64,000 nucleotides of DNA from Tetragonia tetragonoides (lineage: Eukaryota; Streptophyta; Magnoliopsida; Caryophyllales; Aizoaceae). A program made the translations under genes and the position numbers. The stretch lies in assembly GCA_038025085.1 (NCBI GenBank), contig CM076139.1, positions 43,938,807 to 44,002,806 on the forward strand. The letters run 5' to 3'. The notes beneath the pieces are model-generated. The model did not search any database. It was not told the DNA's origin and saw only the letters and a program-made list of their open reading frames with translations. Of the stretch, positions 10,826-21,669 are shown piece by piece (the stretch's first letter is position 1; every line of letters starts with the position of its first letter).

Positions 10826-11531
10826 TTATAGAGCGTTTGATGAGTATGGAGGGATTGAAGTTGCTTGGAACCAAGTTAAGCTTTATGATTTTCTTCAAAG
10901 CCCAGAAGATCTTGAAAGGCTATATTGTGAGATTCACTTGCTAGAAACATTGAAACACAGCAATATCATGAAGTTCTACACTACCTGGCTGGGTTGATAC
11001 TGGCAAGAGAAATATCAATTGTCACTGAAATGTTCAATTCTGGCACTTTAAGACAGGAAGTAATTTGTCCTGTATTTCTTCATTGTTATAATCGTTCTTG
11101 CATTGGTATTGTGCCATCAGACGAATATTCCATAATTCCGAACCTCCCTAAATGCTGTAAATGATAAGATCATCATTGTGTGTCATAGTGTGTTGTTATT
11201 AAGTCATCATTTTCATTGTCAATTTGCTGAAGTTCTTTGTGAATAATGAGGAATTTGCAACTTTCAAGGTCCTTTTTTTTTTCTTCTGATTTTTGCGTTA
11301 CGGATGTTAGGTACAGGCTGAAACATAGAAGGGTCAATGTCAGAGCCATGAAGCACTGGTGCAGGCAAATATTGAAAGGGCTTCTTTATCTGCACAGCCA
11401 TGACCGACCAGTGAGCCATAGAGATCTCAAGTGTGATAATATATTCATCAATGGAAATCAAGGGGAAGTGAAGATTGGTGACCTTGGCTTGGCTGCAACC
11501 CTCAGGAAGTCTCATGCTGCTCATTTTGTTG
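10826..11531 (+). pseudogene. WNK (with-no-lysine) kinase fragment, two exons
   Basis: WNKs are Ser/Thr kinases that lack the usual subdomain II lysine. Exon A (about 10826-11056, after a TTTGACAG acceptor) reads [20 protein letters not shown] and then [15 protein letters not shown], which is almost identical to plant WNK family sequence. Exon B (11311-11531) carries the helix before the catalytic loop, HRDLKCDN and the DLG form of the Mg-binding loop, and ends at a GTACGC donor. Exon A has two lesions: a 4-bp tandem duplication (CTGG) near 10985 and a 2-bp loss near 11018, each shifting the frame. The ATP-loop exon and every exon after the activation loop are absent, and LINE DNA starts 660 bp downstream. 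This is a truncated duplicate and not a working kinase. Confidence 0.88.
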
Positions 11532-12189
11532 GTACGCTTTAATAACCTTTTTAACATAGCTCATTGTATTTTGGTGTGATTTCTGTCTTCAACCTAGGCG
11601 GGAGCCTTTGACACCGGGCTAAGTTGTTGGTGTTGGATATATATATGTGTATGTATGATTCACGCTACGTACATCTGATTACCTATATGAGGGGGAGCCT
11701 TGGATACAGGGCTATTGTTGTCATTGTTGTTTTATGTTTGGTGTGCTTTCATGTTGCATGTTATGGAACTATTCCTCAATAATCTCTCGTATTGTTTCAT
11801 CTTTTCGTTTAGTAATTATTGCAATTAATGACTTCGTTATTCCTACAGCTTGATTATTCTATACATAGTTCGTTGTTTGTTAACTAAATTTATGAGATTG
11901 CAAGACTTAGAGAGATTGCCCTTTCTCTCCCTTCCTTTGTGCTCTTACTATGTGGTTATGTATGTAACTGTTTGTCTGGTAGTAATTTCAAATATTTGCG
12001 AATAATTGTTTAACACAGTTGTTTTGTTTACGTTTTTTGTGGATTAGTTATCATCTTTCAGATGGTAGGAGGTGTGTATCCCCATTTTTTTGAGTTTTTC
12101 AATTTGGTTTGGTGGCTTATTTTTCTTTCCATCGTTTGTATGTGGTAGAATTTCTTACTTGATTTGTTGGATCTTGGAATTTCAACAGG
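11532..12189. other. Intron-like stretch without gene
   Basis: This follows the WNK donor site. No acceptor leads into the expected next WNK exon. Two similar motifs (GGGAGCCTTTGACACCGGGC and GGGAGCCTTGGATACAGGGC) occur 100 bp apart at about 11600 and 11693. Confidence 0.5.
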
Positions 12190-13322
12190 TGATGCCAAGG
12201 CATATGCTAAGGGAAGAGAAGCTCCGGGCACGAGGGAGTGTTCTCAGTTTTGGTGGTGGCCATGTTATCTGGCATTACAAAAGAAATGGAGTGTTCTCAG
12301 TTCGTTCTGCTTATCATTTGATTAGTGAGAGTATGGAGGCTAATGGTGACAGAGCTAGCTCAACAGAAACGTTGAAGGCATTCTGGAAGAAATTATGGCA
12401 ACTAGACGTCCCTCCTCGTGTTTGCAGTTTTGGCTCGAAGGTAGGTTTAGGAGCTCTTCCTACTAGAGCGAACTTCAGCAGGAGGATTAGTGGATTTGAT
12501 ATGTCGTGCTCTATTTGTGGTTCATGGGAAGACTCGTCGCTCCATGCTTTAACCTCTTGTCCTTTCACTCGTATTGTTTGGTAGGGAAGTGACATCCCAC
12601 GTGAGTTTTGGAATACAGAGTTTCCCACAGTTTGAGATTGGTTAGAGAAGGCATTACTAGCTGGTGGATGTTCTGATCCGGTCTTGCTTATTAGCTGTAT
12701 CATGGGCTGTTTGGAATTCAAGGTGCAGGCAAGTGTTTGGTGCTATAACGGAGAGCATCCAGGGGATTGAAGGTCGGGCTAAGAAATTTATTGACAGCTA
12801 TAGGGTGGCAGTGGCGAGGACGGATGATACTGGCAGTAATTCAGCGTCAAGTACTTGGACTCCTCAGATAGGTTTGTTTAAACTAAACACGGTTGTGATG
12901 CTGCAATTCGTGACTGTAATGGGGTGCTGGTTGCTGTAGGTGTATATCAGGTTCAGGAGTCTTTTGCGAAAGAGTTAGAGGAAGCAAGAGCCATGTTGTT
13001 TGGGATGCAGATGGCCTGGGAGAAGGGATACATGAAGTTTACAGTTGAGTGTAATTGTGCAGGTCTGGTCACTAAGTTAAAGAAGGGAAGCAATTGTCGA
13101 ACGCCCCTGGGGTTTGTAATTGATGAGATTATTAAGTATGCTGGTAGTTTTGAGTTTTGCTCTGGTCTTGGATCCGTATAGTGGTCATCTAGTCTCTCAT
13201 TCTATAGCTGGACGATATGCAGGTCGAGATTGTCAATTTGGCCAACAGTGATGTTTGTAATCACCTGGCGATGCAGTAAAATGACCTTCGGGTCTTTCTA
13301 TCAAAAAAAAAAAAAAAAAAAA
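12190..13322 (+). mobile_element. 5'-truncated LINE fragment with poly(A)
   Basis: The plus strand encodes the C-terminal half of a plant L1 ORF2. From 12262 it reads WHYKRNGVFSVRSAYHL, then the zinc-binding RT-associated domain (CSICGSWEDSSLHALTSCP, to 12584), then a degraded RNase H (12664-13181). Stops interrupt the domain at 12582 and about 12633, and frame changes occur near 12665 and 12890. The element ends in about 20 A at 13303-13322. The 5' limit near 12190 is where LINE similarity fades. I found no convincing TSD. Confidence 0.85.
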
Positions 13323-13909
13323 CACAAATTTGTTGATAAAGGTAGCACAATTTGTGGCTGATTATTTCAAATGATTTTTGTTGCAGCACATTTGCTAATT
13401 AAAAATAGGATTACACACTTGAAAGCCATCAATATTTTTTTGATCACGAAAGCCATCTATATTAAATTAGAGACGAGAAATTGAAAAAAAAAAAAAAAAA
13501 AATCTACAATAAAACTTCATAACACTTTAGCACAGCACTTTGGCTTAGTTAAAAAAAAATATGAACGACGGATGTGAGTGAGTCCATTTGTGAGTTTGTA
13601 ACAAATGAAAGTTTTATTGGTTTTAGTAGATAATAACACTCACATAATTAAAGAACTTTGAAACTCATTGTTTAGCACCTTAATAAATAACATATTTGTA
13701 GAGATTACAACCTATAGGCTATAGTTAAATAGAATGATTGACTGAACCATTCAGGAAGTATTTGTTCTTATGGTATTCATGGATTCATGTGCATGAACAA
13801 TATTTATCCTCATACCTACAACGAGAGTTTCAACTTATGGAACATAATTTTTTACTACGATTGACTTTGATTAACTTGATATACTAAAAATGTAGTATTA
13901 ATCATTCCT
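13323..13909. other. AT-rich spacer between two LINEs
   Basis: No coding feature seen. A second A tract occurs at about 13482-13501. Confidence 0.5.
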
Positions 13910-13972
13910 ATGAATTTGATTAATTGGAGTAAACTGTTGAGTGAATACACAAATTTTTTTATCTTTATTGCA

Positions 13973-15524
13973 ATGACTAGATTAAAGATACAACAAGAAG
14001 ACGATGAGGACTCTGTCTTAAGTGATAAAGTCTTAGGGGAAGAGGCGAAAAAGACTAGGGAAGAGTTACAATTCCTAAAAGAAGATGGCGATTCAGTAGT
14101 ACTGATCAAAGGGAAGCAATGTGAAAACCATCATGAATGGCTCCAAAGAAGCATCGTTGGTGTTGGTCACAGTGAATTGCCAGCGGAAGAGGTGGAAAAG
14201 GAAATGAGAGCAGATGGCGTATCTGAGATAAGAGTCCGTCCCATGGGTGGTATGTTACACAAACTAACTTTTGAGTCAAGAGAGAGGTTTGAAATACTGA
14301 AAAAGGATAGGAGTGAATGGTTTGGAAAATGGTACTGTCAATTCAAAATTTGGAATGATTTTGAAACGACAAGATGGAGAGGCATTTGGGTTTCCATCTA
14401 TGGACTTCCTTTAAATGGTTGGACTGTAGAAAACATGAAAAAGATTGGGAGCGTTTGAGAAAAAGTGGTTGCATATGACAGTGACTCAGTTAATCTGAAC
14501 ACTTTCGAGAGATGCAGGGTTCTCATAATTACAAATTACATGTTCAAAATCAATGGACATCTCATCTTTGAAATTGAACAGAAGCACCATAGAATATCAG
14601 TTTTGGAGGAAGTCTTTGATCCCTTCCGGGGAGATGATTCTTCGGAAACCAACAGTGATTCAAATTCCATCCCAATGTCCAATGACGGGGTGAGTCACAA
14701 TGGTATCAAGTCGGTCAACACCCATGATAAGGGAGATGGTGGAGAAGACGAACTCCATGGAAATGGTGAGGTCATCATGCAATCAGAACGTTAGCGAAGA
14801 GTCAGGGAAATATTTGAATTCTGCAGAAGAGGAAGTACATTCAATAGGGGTTCACTCCCAACACATAGGGACTGTAAGTGTCCCTCAACAGTCTCAAGAA
14901 TTGAATAATGAGACTGTTGGTTCCAAGGTTGATAAGACTCCATCTAATAATGAGGCAATCATTAATGAATCCGTCCCAAGAGAGACAAACTCTGTCAAAG
15001 CGGCTGACCAAATCATGGGGGTCCAAAGTACAATACCAGGGGTTACTCAGGCCCACCCTCTTTTGGGCCTGGATACAGATAGTTCTGAGTTTGCTGACAC
15101 TTCAGACCCTCTTTTGGGCCTGGATACAGATAGTTCTGAGTTTACTGACACTTCAGAATCGGATCCATCCTTTCCTCCCGGATTTGAAGACGATATTCCA
15201 CTCAGTGTACTAGTAGCTCATCACAAGAAGAAACAAGACAAAAGGAGAAGAAGGGAAGATAGACAGAGGGCAATGGTTTTGGGTAAAGAATATGGGTTTA
15301 AGGAAAGCCCTATTGTTATGGGCTTACGGGTAAATTCTGAGAACACGTCAATGATCAGTAATAACGAAGAAGAGCCATTGACATCAAATAATCCTTTTGG
15401 AATCCTTGGTTTTACTAAGAGGCTTGGCATGACATTCCCATATAGTGATAAAAACATGGTAACTAGAATAAAAAAAATTATGAGAGAAGAGGAAGAGGAA
15501 TGGGAGAGGTCTAGAAAAGACTAA
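13973..15524 (+). pseudogene. LINE ORF1 (DUF4283-like RNA-binding protein)
   Basis: The chosen start is MTRLKIQQED at 13973. Residues about 40-170 resemble the DUF4283 domain of plant L1 ORF1, with WLQRSIVGVGHSELP and WGIWVSIYGLPL-like segments. A TGA at 14456-14458 sits where a Trp is normal (IGSVW). A frame change lies within about 14700-14794, because the C-terminal half continues in another frame to 15524. That half is acidic and repetitive, contains DPSFPPGFE (common in plant LINE ORF1 proteins) and ends in a basic/acidic tail. No CCHC knuckle is visible. The protein would package the element RNA in a ribonucleoprotein. Confidence 0.75.
15055..15156 (+). repeat. 51-bp in-frame tandem duplication in ORF1
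   Basis: Units 15055-15105 and 15106-15156 differ by one base (GCT/ACT, Ala to Thr). Each encodes a 17-residue acidic segment containing LLGLDTDSSEF. The length is a multiple of three, so the frame is preserved. Confidence 0.9.
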
Positions 15525-15570
15525 CTCGTCTTTATTGCGTGGTTTTTTTAAGGGGTTATAAGTGTGTATA

Positions 15571-18500
15571 ATGAAGATGTTGTCTTGGAATATTCATGGG
15601 CTATATGGGAGAGAGAAGCAGTCAGCTATGAGAAATTTTATTAAAAAACACAACCCAGGGCTAGTGGCTATACAAGAAACAAAGTTCGAAGAGTTCATTT
15701 ATAGGGAACTAAGAAAATTCTGGAAGGGGGGTGGAATTCAATGGCGGGTTGCACCATCACGTGGAAATTCAGGGGGTATATTAACAGCTTGGAAGAGCTC
15801 ATTTTTTTATGTTAAATCAGAAGTGATAGCCACAAATTGGATAGCGTTAAGGGGTAGTCTCAAAGAAAATACTTTTGAGTGTGTGATAGTAGTTGTTTAT
15901 GCACCTACAGATGTTAAAGAAAGAGCACAATTTTGGGAGGAATTAAAAGAGGAGTGGCATAGATGTACAGAACCATGGCTTATCATGGGTGACTGCAATG
16001 AGATCTTAAAGCCAGAGGAAAGATCAAGTTTGAAGTACAATACAAAAGGGGTGGAGGACTTCAAAACCTTTGTGACAGAAACTCAGCTTTTGGAAGTAGA
16101 TTTAAAAGGGGGGAAGTTCACTTGGTTCAGAGGAAATTCCATGAGCAAGCTTGACCGTGTGTTTGTTAATTCAGAATGGATCTCTATTTGGCCGTTTATC
16201 TCATCAACATCACTTAGGCGTGGTTTATCTGACCATTTCCCTTTACTGATACAGTCTGAAGCACATGATTGGGGACCTAGGCCTTTTCGGGTCCTTGATT
16301 GTTGGTTAGACCACCCGGGGTTTTTGAAAATGATTGAAAAAGAATGGGAGGATGGTTTGAATATGGAGCGAGAGCCAAACGTCCATTTAAATGAAAAATT
16401 GAAAAGATTGAAAGGGATAATAAAAGAATGGAATACAGCAGAATTTGGTGATTTGAATCAAAGGATTGAGGGGCTCGAAAAATCAATTCAGAGTTGGGAT
16501 AGTTTGGCGACTTCGAGACAACTAAGCTTCGAAGAACTACAGAATAGAAAGAATGACACTACAGACCTTTGAAAGTGGTACAAGAGAAGAGAGATATACT
16601 GGGCTCAAATGTCAAGAGTGAAATGGGGTAAGTTAGGAGACAAAAATACCAAATTTTTTCATGCTGTGACTTCTAGTAGGAGGAGGAGAAACGAACTGGT
16701 TACTTTGAAAGTTGGAGACAAACAACTTACGAGATCTGCTGAGATTAAGCGAGCAACATGTGAGTATTTCAAGAACATTTTTAGGGAAGATCATGCAACC
16801 CGTCCATTCTTTGAGGATATTGGGCTAAAGCAACTATTAAGAGAGGAAGCAGAATTGTTGGTAACAGAATTCAGTGAGGAAGAGATTGAGCAGGCAGTAC
16901 GAGATTGTGATGGAAATAAAGCACCAGGGCCCGACGGGTACAACTTTAATTTCATAAAAAAAGGCTTGGAGCCTGATCATGGGTGAAGTGATGAGTTTTG
17001 TAAAGGAGTTTTGGGCTACTGGAAAATTCCCTAAAAGCATGAATGTTGCTCTTATTAGCCTTATACCTAAGGTTGAGAGCCCTCAAGAACTTAAAGATTT
17101 TCGTCCCATTAGTATGATCGGAGGATTGTACAAAATTATAGCAAAAATTCTGTCTAACAGGATTAAAGGAGTCATGAATTCAGTTGTGGGAGAAACTCAA
17201 TTGGCTTTCATTGGAGATAGACAGATTTTGGATAGTGTACTGATTGCAAATGAAGTTATCGACTCAGCAATGAGAAGGAAAGACAAGGTTTGTGTTTGGA
17301 AATTAGATTTTCACAAAGCCTATGACTCTATTTCATGGTCCTTCCTTGATAGAGTGATGGCAGACATGAATTTTCCTATCTGATGGCTTAAGTGGATATC
17401 TTGGTGTTTGCGCTCTTCTTCGGCATCCATTCTGATAAACGGGTCTCCTACAAAACCGTTTAAACTTGAGAGAGGGTTACGACAAGGTGACCCGTTGTCT
17501 CCATTCCTTTTCAATATAGCAGCAGAAGTTTTGAATTGCCTTTTTGCTAAGGCGACGAGAGCAGGGGACATTTGTGGCGTGTCAACATCCCAGGGTGGAC
17601 CATCATTCACTCATTTACAATTTGCAGACGACACCATTATCTTCTGCCCGACGGAGAGGAGATACTTGGATGCTGTTAAAATGATTCTGATCTCTTTTCA
17701 CCTTGTTTTAGGTTTGAAAATCAATTACCATAAGTGTTCCTTGATCGGGCTCAATGTTGAAGAGAGATGGGTGACTAGACTTGCTTATGACCTCCATTGC
17801 AGAGCTGAAACTTTTTCCATAAAATACTTGGGTATGCCTCTTGGGGCAAATCCTCATAGCTTGAAATTTTGGAGTCCAGTAATATAGAGAGAATGGAGTC
17901 GAAATTAGCATCGTGGAAAGGAAAATTACTCTCAATTGGGGGACGCCTGACTCTGATTAAAGTTTCATTAAGTAACTTACCAATTTATTACCTATCCCTT
18001 TTCAAGATACCAACAGGGGTAGCTAATAAGATAGTAAGTCTTCAAAGAGATTTTTTGCGGGGTGGTAATTCATATGAGCGTCGACCACTTTGCATGGTTA
18101 AATGGAGCTTTGTGGAAAAGCCAAAGGAGAGAGGTGGACTAGGAGTGGGCTCTATTAGGGAGTTGAACGTGGCATTACTGAGTAAATGATTTTGGAGAAT
18201 TTTGGAAGGGGGCAATGACTTATGGCAGTTGGTTATTAGGGACAAATATAAGTTTGGGAGAATATACTCACTAGAAGATCTACTCAATCCAAAAAGAGGA
18301 GGTAACTGGAAGGAGATCTCAAATTGTGTACTAAACAATTCTGCAATTGTGGAGACTTTCAAGCAAGACATTGTGGTATATGTGGGCCAAGGTAATATTG
18401 CAAAATTCTGGCATGACCCTTGGATTGGTTCTGAACCACTCAAAAAGAAATTTCCTAGGCTGTTTTCCCTGTCAAACGAACCAAATGCTAGCATTGAGGA

Positions 18501-19716
18501 GCTTGGTTTTTGGGATGGCTTAACATGAAATTGGAATTTTAATTGGCGAAGAAGTTTATTTGTCTGGAAAGAGCAACAAAAGACAGACCTTTTTAGTATT
18601 CTAGAGCAGGTACATCTTAACCCAGGAGTAAATGACAGAGTAGCTTGGTGCCTTAATACTGACGAAAACTTTTCAGTAAAATCAGTCCGTAAAAGACTGA
18701 ATGAGCTTGGAGGAAACAACACACATGAGGCTGTGAGAGGTATTTGGAGGGGACTTGCTCCGCCAAAAGTTGAAGTGTTCTTATGGCTAGCTTGCTTGGG
18801 GCGACTGAAAACGAAGGATCGATTAATAAAAATGGGGGTACAAGGGATTGAAAACCCCTCTTGTGTGTTGTGTGGTGAAGAAGAAGAAACTACCCCGCAT
18901 TTATTGATTCATTGTAGACTCTCAAGGAAATTATGGACGAAATGGCTTGAAATTTGGGGGATCAAGTGGTGCGCTCCATACAAAATGGTAGACTTCTTTA
19001 ATCAGTGGTGCTCCATTGTCAAAGGTGATCAATTCTGCAAGATTTGGATTACTTTTGTATTTGTACTAGCATGGTCAGTTTGGAAAGAACGCAACTCAAG
19101 GATTTTCGGTGACAAGTCATGCGATGAGTTCGAACTGTTTGATTTGATTTTGTTGCGTTTAGGATAGTGGGTGAGGGGGTGGGATGATTCCTTTCCATAT
19201 TCACCCCAAGAGATATTACGAAACCCCACTTGCCTCAAATTGAGTCGACCAACTCGCAGATCCCAAATGAATGAAGAGTGGTCTGCTCCGCCGAAGGAAG
19301 TGATTAAATGGAACGTGGATGCTTCTTGTAAAAATTGGCGATGTGCGATTGGGGGTGTCCTACGAGAATGGGATAAGAACTTCAGATGCATTTTTTCAAG
19401 TCAAGTACCATATGAAGAGATAAATCAAGCTGAAGTTTTGGCGATTTACAAAGCCCTTGAACTCACCATGAGTATGGAGTGGTTGCTGAATTTTGATATC
19501 ATTATTGAATCAGAATCAAGGAATGCTGTGTCATGGAGTAATTCGAAGCAAAGAGGCCCAATGGGTGTGCGTTTTGCTTTAAATTTCATTCGTGCAATTT
19601 TGGGATGGTGGCCACAGATAAAGATAACCCACAGGTCGAGGAGCGTAAACTCTGTTGCAGATCACTTGGCTAAGCAAGGACTAGGGAGGAATGAGGAGTT
19701 TTTAGCATGGCTCTAG
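15571..19716 (+). pseudogene. LINE ORF2 (endonuclease, RT, zinc-binding, RNase H)
   Basis: Starting MKMLSWNIHG at 15571, the endonuclease has the IQETK, YAPT, GDCNE and SDHFP motifs. RT begins near 16900 (NKAPGPDG) and contains FRPISMI, WKLDFHKAYDS, RQGDPLSPFLF and the catalytic FADD at 17621-17632. A zinc-binding domain lies at 18733-19000 (CVLCGEEEETTPHLLIHC) and RNase H at 19310-19716 (WNVDASCKNW, NQAEVLAIYKAL, VADHLAKQ). Lesions in order are TGA at 16570, a +1 in an A7 run near 16960, TGA at 17381, a 2-bp insertion near 17886, TGA at 18187, TGA at 18526 and TAG at 19165. Domain order and about 1380 codons match plant L1 ORF2. Confidence 0.92.
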
Positions 19717-19931
19717 CTCTCTGTTATATTCTTTTACTTTTGTTTGTTTCTGTTTATCCTTAATCTGCCTCTCTATAGCAAAGGATCTCAACTATCTTCC
19801 CAACCCTTCCTAGAACGTGGGGGACTCTAGTTGTTTGATGCTTGGCGAGAGTGCGACTGGGAGTTCTTTGTATGAGATACTCTTGTTTTATCGATCTCAT
19901 TAATAAAGTTCTCCTTAATTATAAAAAAAAA

Positions 19932-20006
19932 GGGGTTCGCAAAGATGGTAAATCTATCTGGGAGTCCTCTACAATTAAGTTACGGCTACAAATCTCCTCT
20001 GCTCTA
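19932..20006. other. Short unique spacer between LINE and CACTA element
   Basis: Nothing recognisable. Confidence 0.4.
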
Positions 20007-20382
20007 CACTACAAGAAAAACTAGCTTGGACGACGAAATTTAAATCAATTGGGCCACAAAATAAGAATTCGTAGCCCTTTCTCTCGTTGGCCGATGAATG
20101 AAAATTTGTCGCCCTAATTGTACTTTGGGCCACGGATTTTATAGTTCGTCGCCCTTGAGGACCTTGTGCCACAGATATTTGCATTTTGTAGCCCTAGTTT
20201 GGGCCACGACTGATTTTCATCGCCCACTTTATAACATTTTATGGCCCAATGCAAAAATAAACAAGCGGGCAAATTTTAGATGAGATTGAATTTCGCTCCC
20301 ATATGAAAATTTCAGATTCACTTCCTAATTTTAACCCCCACTTACCCAGTTCCCACTCCCAGATCTAAGTTATGTTCTAAAG

Positions 20383-20388
<6 letters not shown>

Positions 20389-20425
<37 letters not shown>
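20389..20425 (+). repeat. (CT)n microsatellite inside the CACTA element
   Basis: About 18 uninterrupted CT units followed by a TTGTATCTAAGGGCGGCC stretch. CT tracts of this kind are frequent in plant 5' UTRs. Confidence 0.9.
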
Positions 20426-20430
<5 letters not shown>

Positions 20431-21588
20431 GTATCTAAGGGCGGCCTTTCACCGGTAAGTCATCTCTTTTCCTATGCTTATAGCCCTAAATTTCCCTTAA
20501 ATTGAGCAAATTGCTGGTGAAAATCCAAGTACACGATTGATAGTTCTTCATCTTGCTCTAAATTTCACAATCTAAAGAAAATCTGGAGAATTTTGCATTT
20601 TCTAGCTAATTAACTTTGTCTTTTCGTCCATGGGTTATTATTGATGTTCCTTTGTATTTTTGTTGTGTTTGTGGTCAGGTGATGCTTGAAATTGTCATCC
20701 TCAGCCCAAATTAGGGTTTGCGTTGTTGGTACTCTCTTTCTCACGCTCTCTCTCTCTCGTTCTCGCAATATAGGGTTTGCGTTGCTGCTGTACTTTTTGG
20801 TGAAGTTGTATTTATTTTTTGGCTGATTACAGATTGAATGGTTGCTTGAGAGAATACTGTTTTGATTTATTATTTCTATGTTTGGTTTTTTGTGTTCAGC
20901 AAAATATCCTTAATTGTTTGCTAATACTAGAGATAAATGGGAGATATTTGTTAGTGTCACCCACTTTATTTCCAGAATTGGGAGATCTAATTTTGATCTA
21001 ATTTAATATTCTGCGATGTTTCAAAAGAATTCCTCTTTCTTTTTTTTGTAATTGCACTTGCGCAATAAAGAGTGCTAATTGGAAGCTTTAGATTAATGGC
21101 ACCTTATTTTGATGGAATTAGGTTCTCAGGTTATTAACCTTAGTTACTTACTCTTTAGTTGCTTGCAGCAGAAACACATTGTGTAATCTTCTTTTGAAAA
21201 AATATTTTCATGAATGCGTTTAGTGCTCCTTGAGTCCTTCCTCGCTAGTTATTCAGCAATGAAAATTGTTTTTAGATTTGCAATGCTTCTTACTTTGATC
21301 TAATTTACTCTTTTTTAAATTTCTTAAGCTCTCCACAATTCTTTCTGTTGATTTCATAGTCTGCTCATAATCTGGTAATCACTTGGTGTTTTCTTTGCTC
21401 TTAGTTATGTCTTGTGTGTATCTACTCTTTTGTGTTCAGTGTTGTGTTCTATGATGTTGGGCAATGATCAGAATTTATACTTTATAATTCAGCCACAAGA
21501 TTGAGTTGTTTCTCAATCTTTTCCCCTGCATATATACCTTGTTAATCTTTAGTGACTTAGTTTAAGTATGTTTTCCTTTGACACAAAC

Positions 21589-21669
21589 TGCAAGTTGCTT
21601 TCATTTTACACTAAATGCAAGTTGCTTTCATTTTACACTAAATGCAAGTTGCTTTCATTTTGCACTAGC
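21589..21669 (+). repeat. 27-bp tandem repeat, three copies
   Basis: The unit begins TGCAAGTTGCTTTCATTTTA and recurs at 21589, 21616 and 21643 with one or two mismatches. Confidence 0.85.

Larger units (their letters stand above)
13910..19931 (+). mobile_element. Near full-length L1-type LINE (non-LTR retrotransposon)
   Basis: The plus strand holds ORF1 (13973-15524), then ORF2 (15571-19716) with apurinic endonuclease, RT, zinc-binding and RNase H domains in order. A 3' UTR with AATAAAG-like sequence ends in A9 at 19923-19931. Both ORFs are broken, mainly by single nonsense changes, so it is inactive. It lies in the same orientation as, and about 0.6 kb downstream of, the truncated LINE at 12.2-13.3 kb, but its ORF2 sequence differs from it. 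The true 5' end and TSD were not identified. Confidence 0.9.

Noticed and set aside
12140..13345. TSD for the LINE at 12.2-13.3 kb (shared ATTTGTTG)
   Set aside because: Only 8 bp, not adjacent to both element ends, and AT-rich; chance is likely.
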